Assembly (NCBI RefSeq): GCF_008123965.1
Contig: NZ_VSTH01000143.1
Span: 1-62,963 of the forward strand
Reading direction: 5' to 3'
DNA: 62,963 bases
Source of the DNA: Bradyrhizobium hipponense
GTDB taxonomy: Bacteria > Pseudomonadota > Alphaproteobacteria > Rhizobiales > Xanthobacteraceae
The first letter of the stretch is position 1; every line of letters begins with the position of its first letter. This document shows positions 17,266 to 26,062 of the stretch, piece by piece. Both the position numbers and the translations under genes were made by a program. The notes beneath the pieces were generated by a model, which saw only the letters and a program-made list of their open reading frames with translations, was not told the DNA's origin and ran no database searches.

Positions 17266-19764
17266 CTAGTACAGCCCGCCGGTGCCCGGACGCATGAAGA
17301 AGCCCGAATCTGGCGGCTGCTGTTGCTGCGACGCGCGCCCGTCGGCGTCGGCAACACCGATGACCGAGTAGTTGTCCGGCGGCGCCGTGCCCGGCTTGAA
17401 GGCTTCGAGAATGGTTCCGCCAGTCTCGCCGGGGCCGGCGCGCATACCGGTCTTGGCCACGACCCGAACCAGCTTGATGCCGGCGGGCACCTTGAACGGG
17501 ACCGCCTGCTTGTCGGCGAGCGCGAGCTTGAGGAAGTCGCGCGCGATCGGCGCGGCCAGATGGCCACCGGTCGCGGCGTTGCCTTTGCCGAGCGGACGCG
17601 GCTTGTCGTAGCCCATGTAGATCGCGACCGCGACGTCCGGCGAGAAGCCGACGAACCAGGCGTCCTTGGCCTCGTTGGTGGTGCCGGTCTTGCCGGCGAT
17701 CGGCTTGCCGACCTCCTTGACCACGGTGGCGGTGCCGGCCTGAACGACGCCTTCCATCAGCTCGGTGATCTGATAGGCGGTCATGGAATCCAGCACCTGC
17801 TCACGGCGGTCGATCAGCTGCGGTTCGGTCTGACTCTTCCAACCGCCCGGGGCGTCGCAGCCGCGGCATTCGCGCTGGTCGTGCTTGAAGATGGTGCGGC
17901 CGTAGCGGTCCTGGATGCGGTCGATCAGCGTCGGCTTCACGCGGCGCCCGCCATTGGCGAGCATCGAGTAAGCCGTGACCATGCGCATCGCAGTCGTCTC
18001 GCCGGCGCCCAAAGCGTAAGAGAGATAGTTTGGCAGCTCGTCATAGACGCCGAAGCGGCGGGCATATTCGCCGATCAGAGGCATGCCGATATCCTGCGCG
18101 AGGCGCACAGTCACGGTGTTGAGCGACTGGCGCAGCGCGTTGCGCAGCGTCACCGGCCCCTGGAACTTGCCCGAGGAGAAGTTTTCCGGCCGCCACACGC
18201 CGGCGCCCTGGCCCTGATCGATTTCGATCGGCGCATCGAGCACCACTGTCGAGGGCGTGTAGCCGTTGTCGAGCGCCGCCGAATAGACGATCGGCTTGAA
18301 CGACGAGCCGGGCTGCCGATAGGCCTGGGTGGCGCGGTTGAACTGGCTCTGGTCGAACGAGAATCCGCCTACCATGGCGAGCACGCGGCCGGTCCAGGGA
18401 TCCATCACCACCATCGCGCCGGACACTTCGGGGATCTGGCGCAGACGATACTGGCCCTCGATGGGGTTGCCGTCCTTATAGAGCGGATCGGCATAGATCA
18501 CGTCGCCGGGCTGCAGCACCTGCGACACTGCGCTCGCCGCCCTGCCCTTGGCAGGCCCTGCGGCCGCCTTCGCCCATTTGATGCCGTCGAGCGTGATCAG
18601 GCCAGTTTCGCGTTGCTTGCTGATAGCGCCGCCGAGTTCGCGGCTCGGCTGGAAGCCGATCCGCGCCGACTGGTCGCTGGTCTCCAGCACCACCGCCATG
18701 CGCCATGGCGAGATGTCGGACAGCGACTTGATCTCGGCGAGCTTCACGCCCCAGTCGCCCGAAATATCGAGCTTGCTCATCGCGCCGCGATAGCCCTGCT
18801 GCTCGTCATAGTTCACGAGGCCCGTGACCATGGCCTTGCGCGCCATAACCTGGATCTTCGGATCCAGCGTGGTGCGCACCGACAGGCCGCCCTCATAGAG
18901 CTTCTTCTCGCCATAGCGCTCGAAGATGTCGCGGCGGACTTCCTCGGCGAAATATTCGCCGGCGAAGGTGTGGGCGCCGTTGGCGCGGTTGGTGACGGCC
19001 AGCTGTTCCTTGCGCGCCTTCTCGGCGTCGGCCTGCTTGATCCAGCCGTTCTCCTGGAGGCGGTCGACCACGTAGTTGCGGCGCTCGATGGCGCGGTCGC
19101 GGTTACGCACCGGATGCAGGGTTGCCGGCATCTTCGGCAGCGCGGCGAGATAGGCGGCTTCGGCAACCGTGAGCTCGTTCACCGATTTGTCGAAATAAAC
19201 CAGCGAAGCAGCTGCGATGCCGTAGGCACCGAGGCCGAGGTAGATTTCGTTCAGGTACAGCTCCAGGATCTTGTCCTTCGAATAGGTCTTCTCGATCCGC
19301 ATCGCCAGCAAGGCTTCCTTGATCTTGCGGGCGAAGGAGACCTCGTTGGTTAGGAGGAAGTTCTTGGCGACCTGCTGCGTGATCGTGGAAGCGCCCTGCG
19401 GACGCCGGTTCGAGCCGTAGTTCTGGATGTAAACCAGGCCGGCGCGCGCCATGCCGGTGTAGTCGATGCCGCCATGCTCGTAGAAATTCTTGTCCTCGGC
19501 CGCGAGGAAGGCGTTGATCACGAGCTTCGGCACCGCCTGGATCGGCAGGTACAGCCGCCGCTCCTTGGCGTATTCGCCAAGCAGCGAGCCGTCGACCGCG
19601 TGCACGCGGGTCATCACCGGCGGCTCGTAATCCTGAAGCTGAGAGTAGTCCGGCAAATCCTTGGAGAAATGCCAGATCAGGCCTGCCACGGCACCGACAC
19701 CAACAAGGAACAACACCGTTCCCGCGGCGAACAGGAAGCCCATGAACCGCACCAGCAAGCGCAT
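17266..19764 (-). CDS. mrcA: Penicillin-binding protein 1A (bifunctional transglycosylase/transpeptidase)
   Basis: An 832-aa class A PBP anchored by one N-terminal membrane segment (residues about 7-32). The GT51 domain shows the catalytic AAEDKNFYEHGGID motif plus GASTITQQVAKNF and ILELYLNEIYLG. A linker/OB region follows, then the penicillin-binding transpeptidase with SSFK (Ser about 487), SLN (RQSLNTV) and KTGTTNEAKDAWF. It polymerises and cross-links peptidoglycan in the periplasm. It sits between amiC and prfB, all on the minus strand. The Gln/Pro-rich C-terminal tail is probably disordered. Confidence 0.96.
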   Translation of the reverse strand: MRLLVRFMGFLFAAGTVLFLVGVGAVAGLIWHFSKDLPDYSQLQDYEPPVMTRVHAVDGSLLGEYAKERRLYLPIQAVPKLVINAFLAAEDKNFYEHGGIDYTGMARAGLVYIQNYGSNRRPQGASTITQQVAKNFLLTNEVSFARKIKEALLAMRIEKTYSKDKILELYLNEIYLGLGAYGIAAASLVYFDKSVNELTVAEAAYLAALPKMPATLHPVRNRDRAIERRNYVVDRLQENGWIKQADAEKARKEQLAVTNRANGAHTFAGEYFAEEVRRDIFERYGEKKLYEGGLSVRTTLDPKIQVMARKAMVTGLVNYDEQQGYRGAMSKLDISGDWGVKLAEIKSLSDISPWRMAVVLETSDQSARIGFQPSRELGGAISKQRETGLITLDGIKWAKAAAGPAKGRAASAVSQVLQPGDVIYADPLYKDGNPIEGQYRLRQIPEVSGAMVVMDPWTGRVLAMVGGFSFDQSQFNRATQAYRQPGSSFKPIVYSAALDNGYTPSTVVLDAPIEIDQGQGAGVWRPENFSSGKFQGPVTLRNALRQSLNTVTVRLAQDIGMPLIGEYARRFGVYDELPNYLSYALGAGETTAMRMVTAYSMLANGGRRVKPTLIDRIQDRYGRTIFKHDQRECRGCDAPGGWKSQTEPQLIDRREQVLDSMTAYQITELMEGVVQAGTATVVKEVGKPIAGKTGTTNEAKDAWFVGFSPDVAVAIYMGYDKPRPLGKGNAATGGHLAAPIARDFLKLALADKQAVPFKVPAGIKLVRVVAKTGMRAGPGETGGTILEAFKPGTAPPDNYSVIGVADADGRASQQQQPPDSGFFMRPGTGGLY

Positions 19765-20004
19765 TATCTGTTTATCCGTTCAATTCCTGGATCAGCCGAG
19801 ATCAGTCCAAGATCAGCTCAAGACGCCCAAAACAGGCGCCCACCTCACGTCGCGAATTCACCAGCCTACTCAATCACATCAGTGCCGGACCTGAAGACGC
19901 TCGCCGAACGGGATTCTCGTCGATTCCGGAACCCCCTGCGGCGTTTTTATAAAGCGCCCGCTGTGGCCAAACTAGGGCTTTGACGGCAGGACCGGAAAAC
20001 CCTT

Positions 20005-21300
20005 TCAATTCGAAGACCCGGCTGTGGCCATCCGCTTGGCCAGAAACCCGTCGATCGCCTGCGCCATCGAGGTCACGGCGCGGGACCGCCAGCCCTCGGA
20101 GACCAGATGCTCGAGATCTCCCTTATTGGAGACATAACCGATCTCGACCAGCACCGACGGCACGTCGGGCGCCTTCAGCACCCGGAAACCGGCCGACTTC
20201 AGGGGATGTTTGTGCATCCGCACCGTCGACTTCATTTCGCCCATCAACAGACGGGCGAAACGGTTTGAAAAGTTACGGGTTTCCCGCTGCGTGAGGTCGA
20301 TCAGGATGTCGGCGACATCGGTCGGCTCCTCGGTGAGGTTAAAGCCGGCGATCGCATCCGCCCGGTTTTCCGCGTCGGCGAGCCGTTCGGCCTCGGCGTC
20401 CGAGGCCTTGTCGGACAGCGTGTAGATCGTGGCGCCCTGCGCGTCGCCCTCGGCGCGCGGCAGCGCGTCGGCGTGGATCGAGACGAACAGCGCGGCCTTC
20501 AGGCTGCGGGCAACTTTGACCCGATCGTTGAGGGGGATGAAGGTGTCATCGTCCCGCGTCATCACTACGCGGTATTTGCCGGTCTTCTCCAGCCGGTCGC
20601 GCAGCGCACGGCCAAAGGCCAGCACTAGATTCTTCTCGCTTTCGCCGCTCGACTGCGTGCCATTGTCGATGCCGCCATGGCCGGGGTCGATCACGACCAC
20701 GGCGCGGCCATCGGCCTTCTGCTGCGCAGCTTCCGGCGCTGCGGCGGTCGAAACCGCGGCGGGCGGCGCCTCGCCAATCGCAGGCCGCAGCTCGGGGCGG
20801 TTTTCCGGGGCCAGCAATTGCATGAAGGCGGCACGGTCGACCTCCTCCAGCTCCAGCACGAGTCGGGCCGGCTGACCGTTGGCCGCCTCCAGCACGTAGG
20901 AATTGGCGATCTTGGCTGGTCCCGCCAGATCAAACACGATTCGCGAGCCGCCGGGCATCACGAGCCCATAGCGGAACGCCTTTACCAGCCCTCGCCCGCC
21001 GGTTCCCGTGCCCGAGGGCAGCTGAAAATTGAGCTGGGGCACATCGACCACCACGCGGTACGGATCGGCGAGCGTTGCTGCGCGGAAGCTGACGGTCTGA
21101 TCGAGGTCGAGAATGAAGCGGGTCTGCTTGCCGTCGCCGGCCAGCCGGGCGGCCGAGGCGATCGGAAAATTCGTTGCGGCAACAGTGGGTTGCGACTGAC
21201 TCTCGGCCGCGCTGAGGCGCGAGGAATCGGCACATGGCAAGGCTGCGGCGCACAGCAGTGCACACCCCAGCAGAACCCTTTGACTTGCGCGGCCCGCCAC
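20005..21300 (-). CDS. amiC: N-acetylmuramoyl-L-alanine amidase (AmiC type, AMIN + Amidase_3)
   Basis: A 431-aa secreted amidase that removes stem peptides from septal peptidoglycan. A signal peptide (about residues 1-30) leads into an AMIN domain for septal peptidoglycan binding (TRFILDLDQTVSFRAATL...) and the zinc amidase domain: VVIDPGHGG (His ligand), GESEKN (Glu ligand), FVSIHADA (His ligand) and SVLVEIGYVSNKGDLEHL (catalytic Glu). The start is GTG at 21300 with GGAGG ten bases upstream. Amidases of this kind are usually autoinhibited and switched on by EnvC/NlpD-like LytM factors. It is divergent from rne. Confidence 0.94.
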   Translation of the reverse strand: MAGRASQRVLLGCALLCAAALPCADSSRLSAAESQSQPTVAATNFPIASAARLAGDGKQTRFILDLDQTVSFRAATLADPYRVVVDVPQLNFQLPSGTGTGGRGLVKAFRYGLVMPGGSRIVFDLAGPAKIANSYVLEAANGQPARLVLELEEVDRAAFMQLLAPENRPELRPAIGEAPPAAVSTAAAPEAAQQKADGRAVVVIDPGHGGIDNGTQSSGESEKNLVLAFGRALRDRLEKTGKYRVVMTRDDDTFIPLNDRVKVARSLKAALFVSIHADALPRAEGDAQGATIYTLSDKASDAEAERLADAENRADAIAGFNLTEEPTDVADILIDLTQRETRNFSNRFARLLMGEMKSTVRMHKHPLKSAGFRVLKAPDVPSVLVEIGYVSNKGDLEHLVSEGWRSRAVTSMAQAIDGFLAKRMATAGSSN

Positions 21301-22002
21301 CGATTCCGTGCCTCCGAGCAGCCCTTTTAACGCAATAGAACCACAGGGTTAATCGATCCTTAATGACGGAGATGCGAAACTCGCTGACTGTGACCGGCTT
21401 GCGACGGTCCCTTGCACGGCCGGCCCATTCCTCGTATGTACGAGGTGCTGACGGCCATTATTTCCGGTTGTGTCGCATTCAGCCTCCCGGTGCTGCGCCG
21501 GAACTCTCAAGGTTTGGGAATTCCAGCGTTTTCCGTTCCCCCCGAAGGCCAGCGCGGTGCGCGGCAGGGCGGTGGAACGGGTCAAGCTCCGGCGGCAGAC
21601 GGTTCCCGGTTACCCCTGTGTTTCCGGGACAGTTCTGACAGCGACGTGGCCCATTACCCGATCCCTTAATCCCAAGGGAGCGGTTCGATCTTCGGGATGA
21701 GCGCTTCCGCGCCACGCCTGGCCAGCAGCAACTGATTGAGGGGCGGCCTCGCCGCCCAATGTTTCATACGGGCCGACGCTTGATGCGCCAGACTGTGCCG
21801 ACGAATTCTGAAGGACCATTCGCGACGCTGCGGAGTAAAACTCCCGCGCGCCGCCTTGATCCTCCGGCTTCCGATTCGGCAAGGCGCGAGAGACGGCGTT
21901 TCGGCCTTCCCCTCACCCCCGAATCAGGTGGACCGTCGCGTCACCCGGCAGCGCTAATCGCGCCCACGGTGAATCGCGCCCGCCGCCGCCAAGAGTTAAG
22001 AC
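21301..22002. promoter_or_regulatory. Long shared amiC/rne intergenic region (probable rne 5' leader)
   Basis: 702 bases without a convincing gene. Frames on both strands are short and have no recognisable protein similarity. It must hold the divergent promoters of amiC and rne. A small hairpin (TCCCTT-N6-AAGGGA) lies near 21660-21680. In enterobacteria the rne leader is long and lets RNase E control its own mRNA; whether that applies here is inference. Confidence 0.5.
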
Positions 22003-25000
22003 ATGCCCAACAAGATGTTGATCGACGCCACCCACCCGGAGGAGACCCGGGTCGTCGTGGTCCGTGGCAATCGCGTCGAAGAGTTTGACTTCGAGACCGC
22101 GCAACGCAAGCAACTGCGCGGAAACATATACCTTGCCAAGGTCACCCGGGTGGAGCCTTCGCTCCAGGCCGCTTTCGTCGAATACGGCGGCAACCGCCAC
22201 GGCTTCCTCGCCTTCAGCGAAATCCATCCTGACTACTACCAGATCCCGGTCGCGGACCGGCAGGCCCTGATCGAGGCCGAGGAGCAGGCTCACCGCGAGG
22301 CCGAGGAAGAGAGCGAGAACCGCTCCCACGGCCGCCGCCGCTCGCGCCATCGCAACTCCCGCCGCCGCAGTCATGGCGAGCGTGTCCAGAGCGACATCGT
22401 CGGAGGCCTCGAGGCCGGTACCGATTCCGCCGCCCAGCCGATCGAGGGCGAGGCGCTGCCGGAGCACGCGCAGGGTGAGCATCTGCACGCCGAGGCGCAT
22501 CATCACGGCGAGCACGAAGCTCACGATCACGACCATGATCACGACGATCATGGGCACGATCATCATCATGCTCATGATGACGATAGCCATCACGCGCACG
22601 ATCATGATGACCATGGCCATGAAGGCGGGCACGATCATCACGACCACGACCATGATCACACCGGCGAGACCCCCGCGCCCGTCGCAGCCATTGGCGCCGA
22701 GCCTGCGGTCGCTGCCGAGCCCCAGGAAGAAGCCGCTGTCTCCGAAGCGCACGCCGAGGCTCTGGCCGAAGCCGTGACAGCAGCCGCTGAGCCGGCCGAT
22801 GCCGTGTACACGGCCGGCGAAACCGCCGAGGCTCCGCATCACGAATCCGAAGCGAGGGCCGACGAAGACGACGAGGATGAAGACGGCGAGGAAGCCGAAG
22901 ATGAAGTCGTCGAATCCGTCGGCGGCGACGACGTGCTCGAGGAGGTGCCGGAGCGCACCTTCCGCCCGCGCCGCCAGTACAAGATCCAGGAAGTCATCAA
23001 GCGTCGCCAGGTGATGCTGGTGCAGGTCGTCAAGGAAGAGCGCGGCAACAAGGGCGCCGCACTGACGACCTACCTGTCGCTCGCCGGCCGCTATGCCGTG
23101 CTGATGCCGAACACCGCGCGCGGCGGCGGCATCAGCCGCAAGATCACCAGCGCCCAGGACCGTTCGCGCCTGAAGGAAGTGGTTCAGGATCTCGACGTTC
23201 CCGAGGGCATGGGCATCATCCTGCGCACCGCGGGCGCTGCCCGCACCAAGCCCGAGATCAAGCGCGACTTCGAATATCTGATCCGGATGTGGGAGACGGT
23301 GCGCGACCTCACGCTGAAGTCGCAGGCCCCGACCCTCGTCTACGAGGAAGGCTCGCTGATCAAGCGCTCGCTGCGCGATCTCTACAACAAGGAGATCGAC
23401 GAGATTCAGGTCGCCGGCGAAGCCGGCTACCGCGAAGCGCGCGATTTCATGAAGATGCTGATGCCCGCCAATGTCAGCGCGGTGAAGCAGTATCGCGACG
23501 GCCAGCCGCTGTTCTCGCGAATGGGCGTCGAAAGCCAGCTGGATGCGATGTTCTCGCCGACCGTACAGTTGCGGTCCGGCGGCTACATCGTGATCAACCA
23601 GACCGAGGCGCTGGTCTCGATCGACGTCAACTCCGGCCGCTCGACGCGTGAGCACCATATCGAGGACACCGCGCTCAAGACAAACCTGGAAGCGTCCGAA
23701 GAGGTCGCCCGCCAGCTTCGGCTTCGCGACCTCGCCGGCCTGATCGTCATCGACTTCATCGACATGGACGAGAAGCGCAACAACCGGGCGGTCGAGCGCA
23801 AGCTGTCCGATTGCCTCCGACAGGATCGCGCGCGTATCCAGGTCGGACGCATCTCGCATTTCGGCCTGCTGGAGATGTCGCGCCAGCGCATCCGCGCCAG
23901 CGTGCTGGAATCCTCGACCGATCCCTGCCCGCATTGCGGCGGCACTGGTCACGTGCGTTCGGTGTCTTCGGTTGCGCTGCAGCTGCTGCGCGGCCTCGAA
24001 GAGATCCTGATGAAGGGCGCGACCCACAATCTCGTGGTCCGCACCCGCACCGACGTTGCGCTCTATGTGCTGAACCACAAGCGCGGTCATCTGCGCGACC
24101 TCGAAAACGGCTTCAAGGTGACGCTGTCGGTCATCGCCGATCCGAGCGTCAGCGGACCGAATGCCTATCTGATCGACCGCGGTGAGCAGGTGCATACGCT
24201 CGAGGCCGCCAAGGCATTGCTGGCGGCACAGGCGGCCGCTAGCCCGCCGCCCATCGCCGAAGAGGCCTATGACGACGAGGAGTTCGATTCCGAACTCGAA
24301 TCCGAGGTCGAGACTGAAGAGACCGAAGGTCTCGCCGAGGAACAAACCGGTGAAGCCGCGAGCGAACAGGATGGCCAGCGCCGCAAGCGCCGCCGGCGTC
24401 GGCGCGGTCGCGGTGCCCAGCGCGACGGCGAACTGCGCGAGGATAGCGCGCCCACGCTTCCCGAGCCGGCACTCGCTGCCGGCGAAGCAGACGAGGACGC
24501 GGAATCCGAGCAGGATGGCGAGGAGACCGAAGAACAGCAGGCTCGCGGCGACCAGCAGGGTGCCGGCGATCGCAGCAGGCGCCGGCGCGGCCGGCGCGGC
24601 GGACGCCGCCGGCGCGGCGGTGGCGAGGAAGGCCTTGCCGGATCCATCGGTGACGAGCTTGCTGCCAGCCCGCCGTCGGAGGCGACCGATGCGGTTGCCG
24701 ATTTCGATAGCTTCTCGCAGCAGCCTTCACCGTCCATCGCGCACACCGAGGCAGCCGGGGATGCGCAGGCCACCCAATCCGAGCCGGGCACCGAAGTACA
24801 GGCGGACACGCCCGCTCCGATCGAACGGGCTCAGGCCGAGCCAGCTCACGTCGAGCCGGTGTCTCCCGCTACATCGGACGACTCTGCATCTGACGACAAG
24901 GCGGCGCGCCGCCGCTCTACGGTCCGGGAAAAGGTGAGCTTCCTGTCGAGCGGCCAGCCCGAGCCGGCGACACCGGTTGCATCGGCACCTGAGCCGGTTG

Positions 25001-25107
25001 CCCCGCCCGCGCCGGCTCCCGAACCCGCAGCGGAGACGGCGGCCGAACCACCGGCCGCACCGCGTCGCGCCGGTTGGTGGTCGCGCCGTTTCGGCGGCGG
25101 CGAATAG
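22003..25107 (+). CDS. rne: Ribonuclease E with large His-rich insertion in the S1 region
   Basis: A 1034-aa endoribonuclease central to mRNA decay and rRNA processing. The S1 fold starts at about residue 36, is interrupted at about 88-310, and resumes at EERTFRPRRQYKIQE. The insertion has an Arg-rich stretch, a segment with about 28 His in 60 residues (163-221) alternating with Asp, then an acidic stretch. Catalytic Asp541 (SIDVNSG) and Asp584 (VIDFIDM) keep the 43-residue spacing of E. coli D303/D346. Cys642/Cys645 (CPHCGGTGH) form the zinc link. The C-terminal 280 residues are acidic and Arg-rich, probably the degradosome scaffold, ending in RAGWWSRRFGG. Confidence 0.95.
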   Translation: MPNKMLIDATHPEETRVVVVRGNRVEEFDFETAQRKQLRGNIYLAKVTRVEPSLQAAFVEYGGNRHGFLAFSEIHPDYYQIPVADRQALIEAEEQAHREAEEESENRSHGRRRSRHRNSRRRSHGERVQSDIVGGLEAGTDSAAQPIEGEALPEHAQGEHLHAEAHHHGEHEAHDHDHDHDDHGHDHHHAHDDDSHHAHDHDDHGHEGGHDHHDHDHDHTGETPAPVAAIGAEPAVAAEPQEEAAVSEAHAEALAEAVTAAAEPADAVYTAGETAEAPHHESEARADEDDEDEDGEEAEDEVVESVGGDDVLEEVPERTFRPRRQYKIQEVIKRRQVMLVQVVKEERGNKGAALTTYLSLAGRYAVLMPNTARGGGISRKITSAQDRSRLKEVVQDLDVPEGMGIILRTAGAARTKPEIKRDFEYLIRMWETVRDLTLKSQAPTLVYEEGSLIKRSLRDLYNKEIDEIQVAGEAGYREARDFMKMLMPANVSAVKQYRDGQPLFSRMGVESQLDAMFSPTVQLRSGGYIVINQTEALVSIDVNSGRSTREHHIEDTALKTNLEASEEVARQLRLRDLAGLIVIDFIDMDEKRNNRAVERKLSDCLRQDRARIQVGRISHFGLLEMSRQRIRASVLESSTDPCPHCGGTGHVRSVSSVALQLLRGLEEILMKGATHNLVVRTRTDVALYVLNHKRGHLRDLENGFKVTLSVIADPSVSGPNAYLIDRGEQVHTLEAAKALLAAQAAASPPPIAEEAYDDEEFDSELESEVETEETEGLAEEQTGEAASEQDGQRRKRRRRRRGRGAQRDGELREDSAPTLPEPALAAGEADEDAESEQDGEETEEQQARGDQQGAGDRSRRRRGRRGGRRRRGGGEEGLAGSIGDELAASPPSEATDAVADFDSFSQQPSPSIAHTEAAGDAQATQSEPGTEVQADTPAPIERAQAEPAHVEPVSPATSDDSASDDKAARRRSTVREKVSFLSSGQPEPATPVASAPEPVAPPAPAPEPAAETAAEPPAAPRRAGWWSRRFGGGE

Positions 25108-25124
25108 GGACGAACAGCAATCAG

Positions 25125-25152
25125 AAAACGCCCGGCATTGCCGGGCGTTTTT
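25125..25152 (+). terminator. Rho-independent terminator of rne
   Basis: A perfect 9-bp stem ACGCCCGGC / GCCGGGCGT with loop ATT, followed by TTTT, 18 bases after the rne stop. Preceding A bases allow it to act on the opposite strand as well, downstream of the convergent XRE-cupin gene. Confidence 0.9.
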
Positions 25153-25174
25153 CGTTTCAGTGCACGCCCTAGCG

Positions 25175-25855
25175 CTATCGCGCCGGCTCGCCGCCACCGG
25201 GCGGCGCGACCTCGCGCGATGCGATCTGGCGGAGCTGGTCGTAGAGATCGGGCGCCTCGCTGGTGCAGAGACAGACGCCCGTGGCGGACGGCGCATCGCC
25301 GGCGTTGAGGTAGGCGTGGCCCATGGTGCTGTCGAGATAGATGCCATCGCCTTCGCCCAGGATTTCCGGCGCGTAGAACTCGGTGTGGACGGCAACGCGT
25401 CCGCTCGTCACCAGAAAATACTCCTCGCCAGCATGGCGCAGCAGCGGGCCGAACTCGTCCAGCGAGCGCGCGCGGACCTCGGCCATGATCGGCACCATGC
25501 GTTTGCCGATCAGGTCCGTGCATTGATAGGTGTAGGTGTAGAATTTCGTGGTGATCACCTGGCCCTGCCCGGCCCGGCTGATGCTGCGCCGCGCCGTGAC
25601 CGGCCGCCCCTGCGCAGGAGCCGAGATCGCCGGATTGAACAGCTCGGCAATTTCCATCTTCAGGCCTGAGGTCAGCTGCAGCAACTTGTCGTAGGTCAGC
25701 GACATCAGGCCGTTCTCGACCTTGGACAGGGTCGAGAGCGCCATGCCGGTCCGCTCGGCCACCTGCTTGAGCGTGAGGCCGCGCGCCTGGCGGGCCGCCT
25801 TGAGGCACTGGCCAAGCTGCGAATTGGGCCCTTCGGACGTCGCGATCTCGCTCAT
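25175..25855 (-). CDS. XRE-family regulator with C-terminal cupin domain
   Basis: A 226-aa regulator: an N-terminal helix-turn-helix (LGQCLKAARQARGLTLKQ...GMALSTLSKVENG, about 14-70) and a C-terminal cupin (about 130-210) that typically senses a small metabolite. Such HTH-cupin proteins often repress a neighbouring catabolic operon. It is divergent from the amidase/MFS/oxidase operon, whose start is 207 bases away, making it the likely local regulator. The effector is unknown; given the neighbours, an amide, amino acid or its breakdown product is plausible. Confidence 0.9.
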   Translation of the reverse strand: MSEIATSEGPNSQLGQCLKAARQARGLTLKQVAERTGMALSTLSKVENGLMSLTYDKLLQLTSGLKMEIAELFNPAISAPAQGRPVTARRSISRAGQGQVITTKFYTYTYQCTDLIGKRMVPIMAEVRARSLDEFGPLLRHAGEEYFLVTSGRVAVHTEFYAPEILGEGDGIYLDSTMGHAYLNAGDAPSATGVCLCTSEAPDLYDQLRQIASREVAPPGGGEPAR

Positions 25856-26062
25856 ACGGCAACGGTACCACGGCGGCGGAGAAATTGTTGACCGATCGAT
25901 CTAATCTTTTCGGTGAAAGCGGCCCGGAAGCGTCCCATTTGACCCTCAACTGAGCAGAATTTCCAAGATTTGTGCACGAAATGCCTCGCTTTGACGAATA
26001 TACGTGCGCGAGCCTTACTTTCCGATATGCTAAATTGTTTTCATAATTTGAAAGGAACTGGC

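Noticed and set aside
21913..24345. 810-codon open frame antisense to rne
   Set aside because: It is the mirror of the coding strand in GC-rich DNA; the His/Asp-rich region of rne reads as Met/Val/Ile repeats, and the sense frame has full RNase E motifs.
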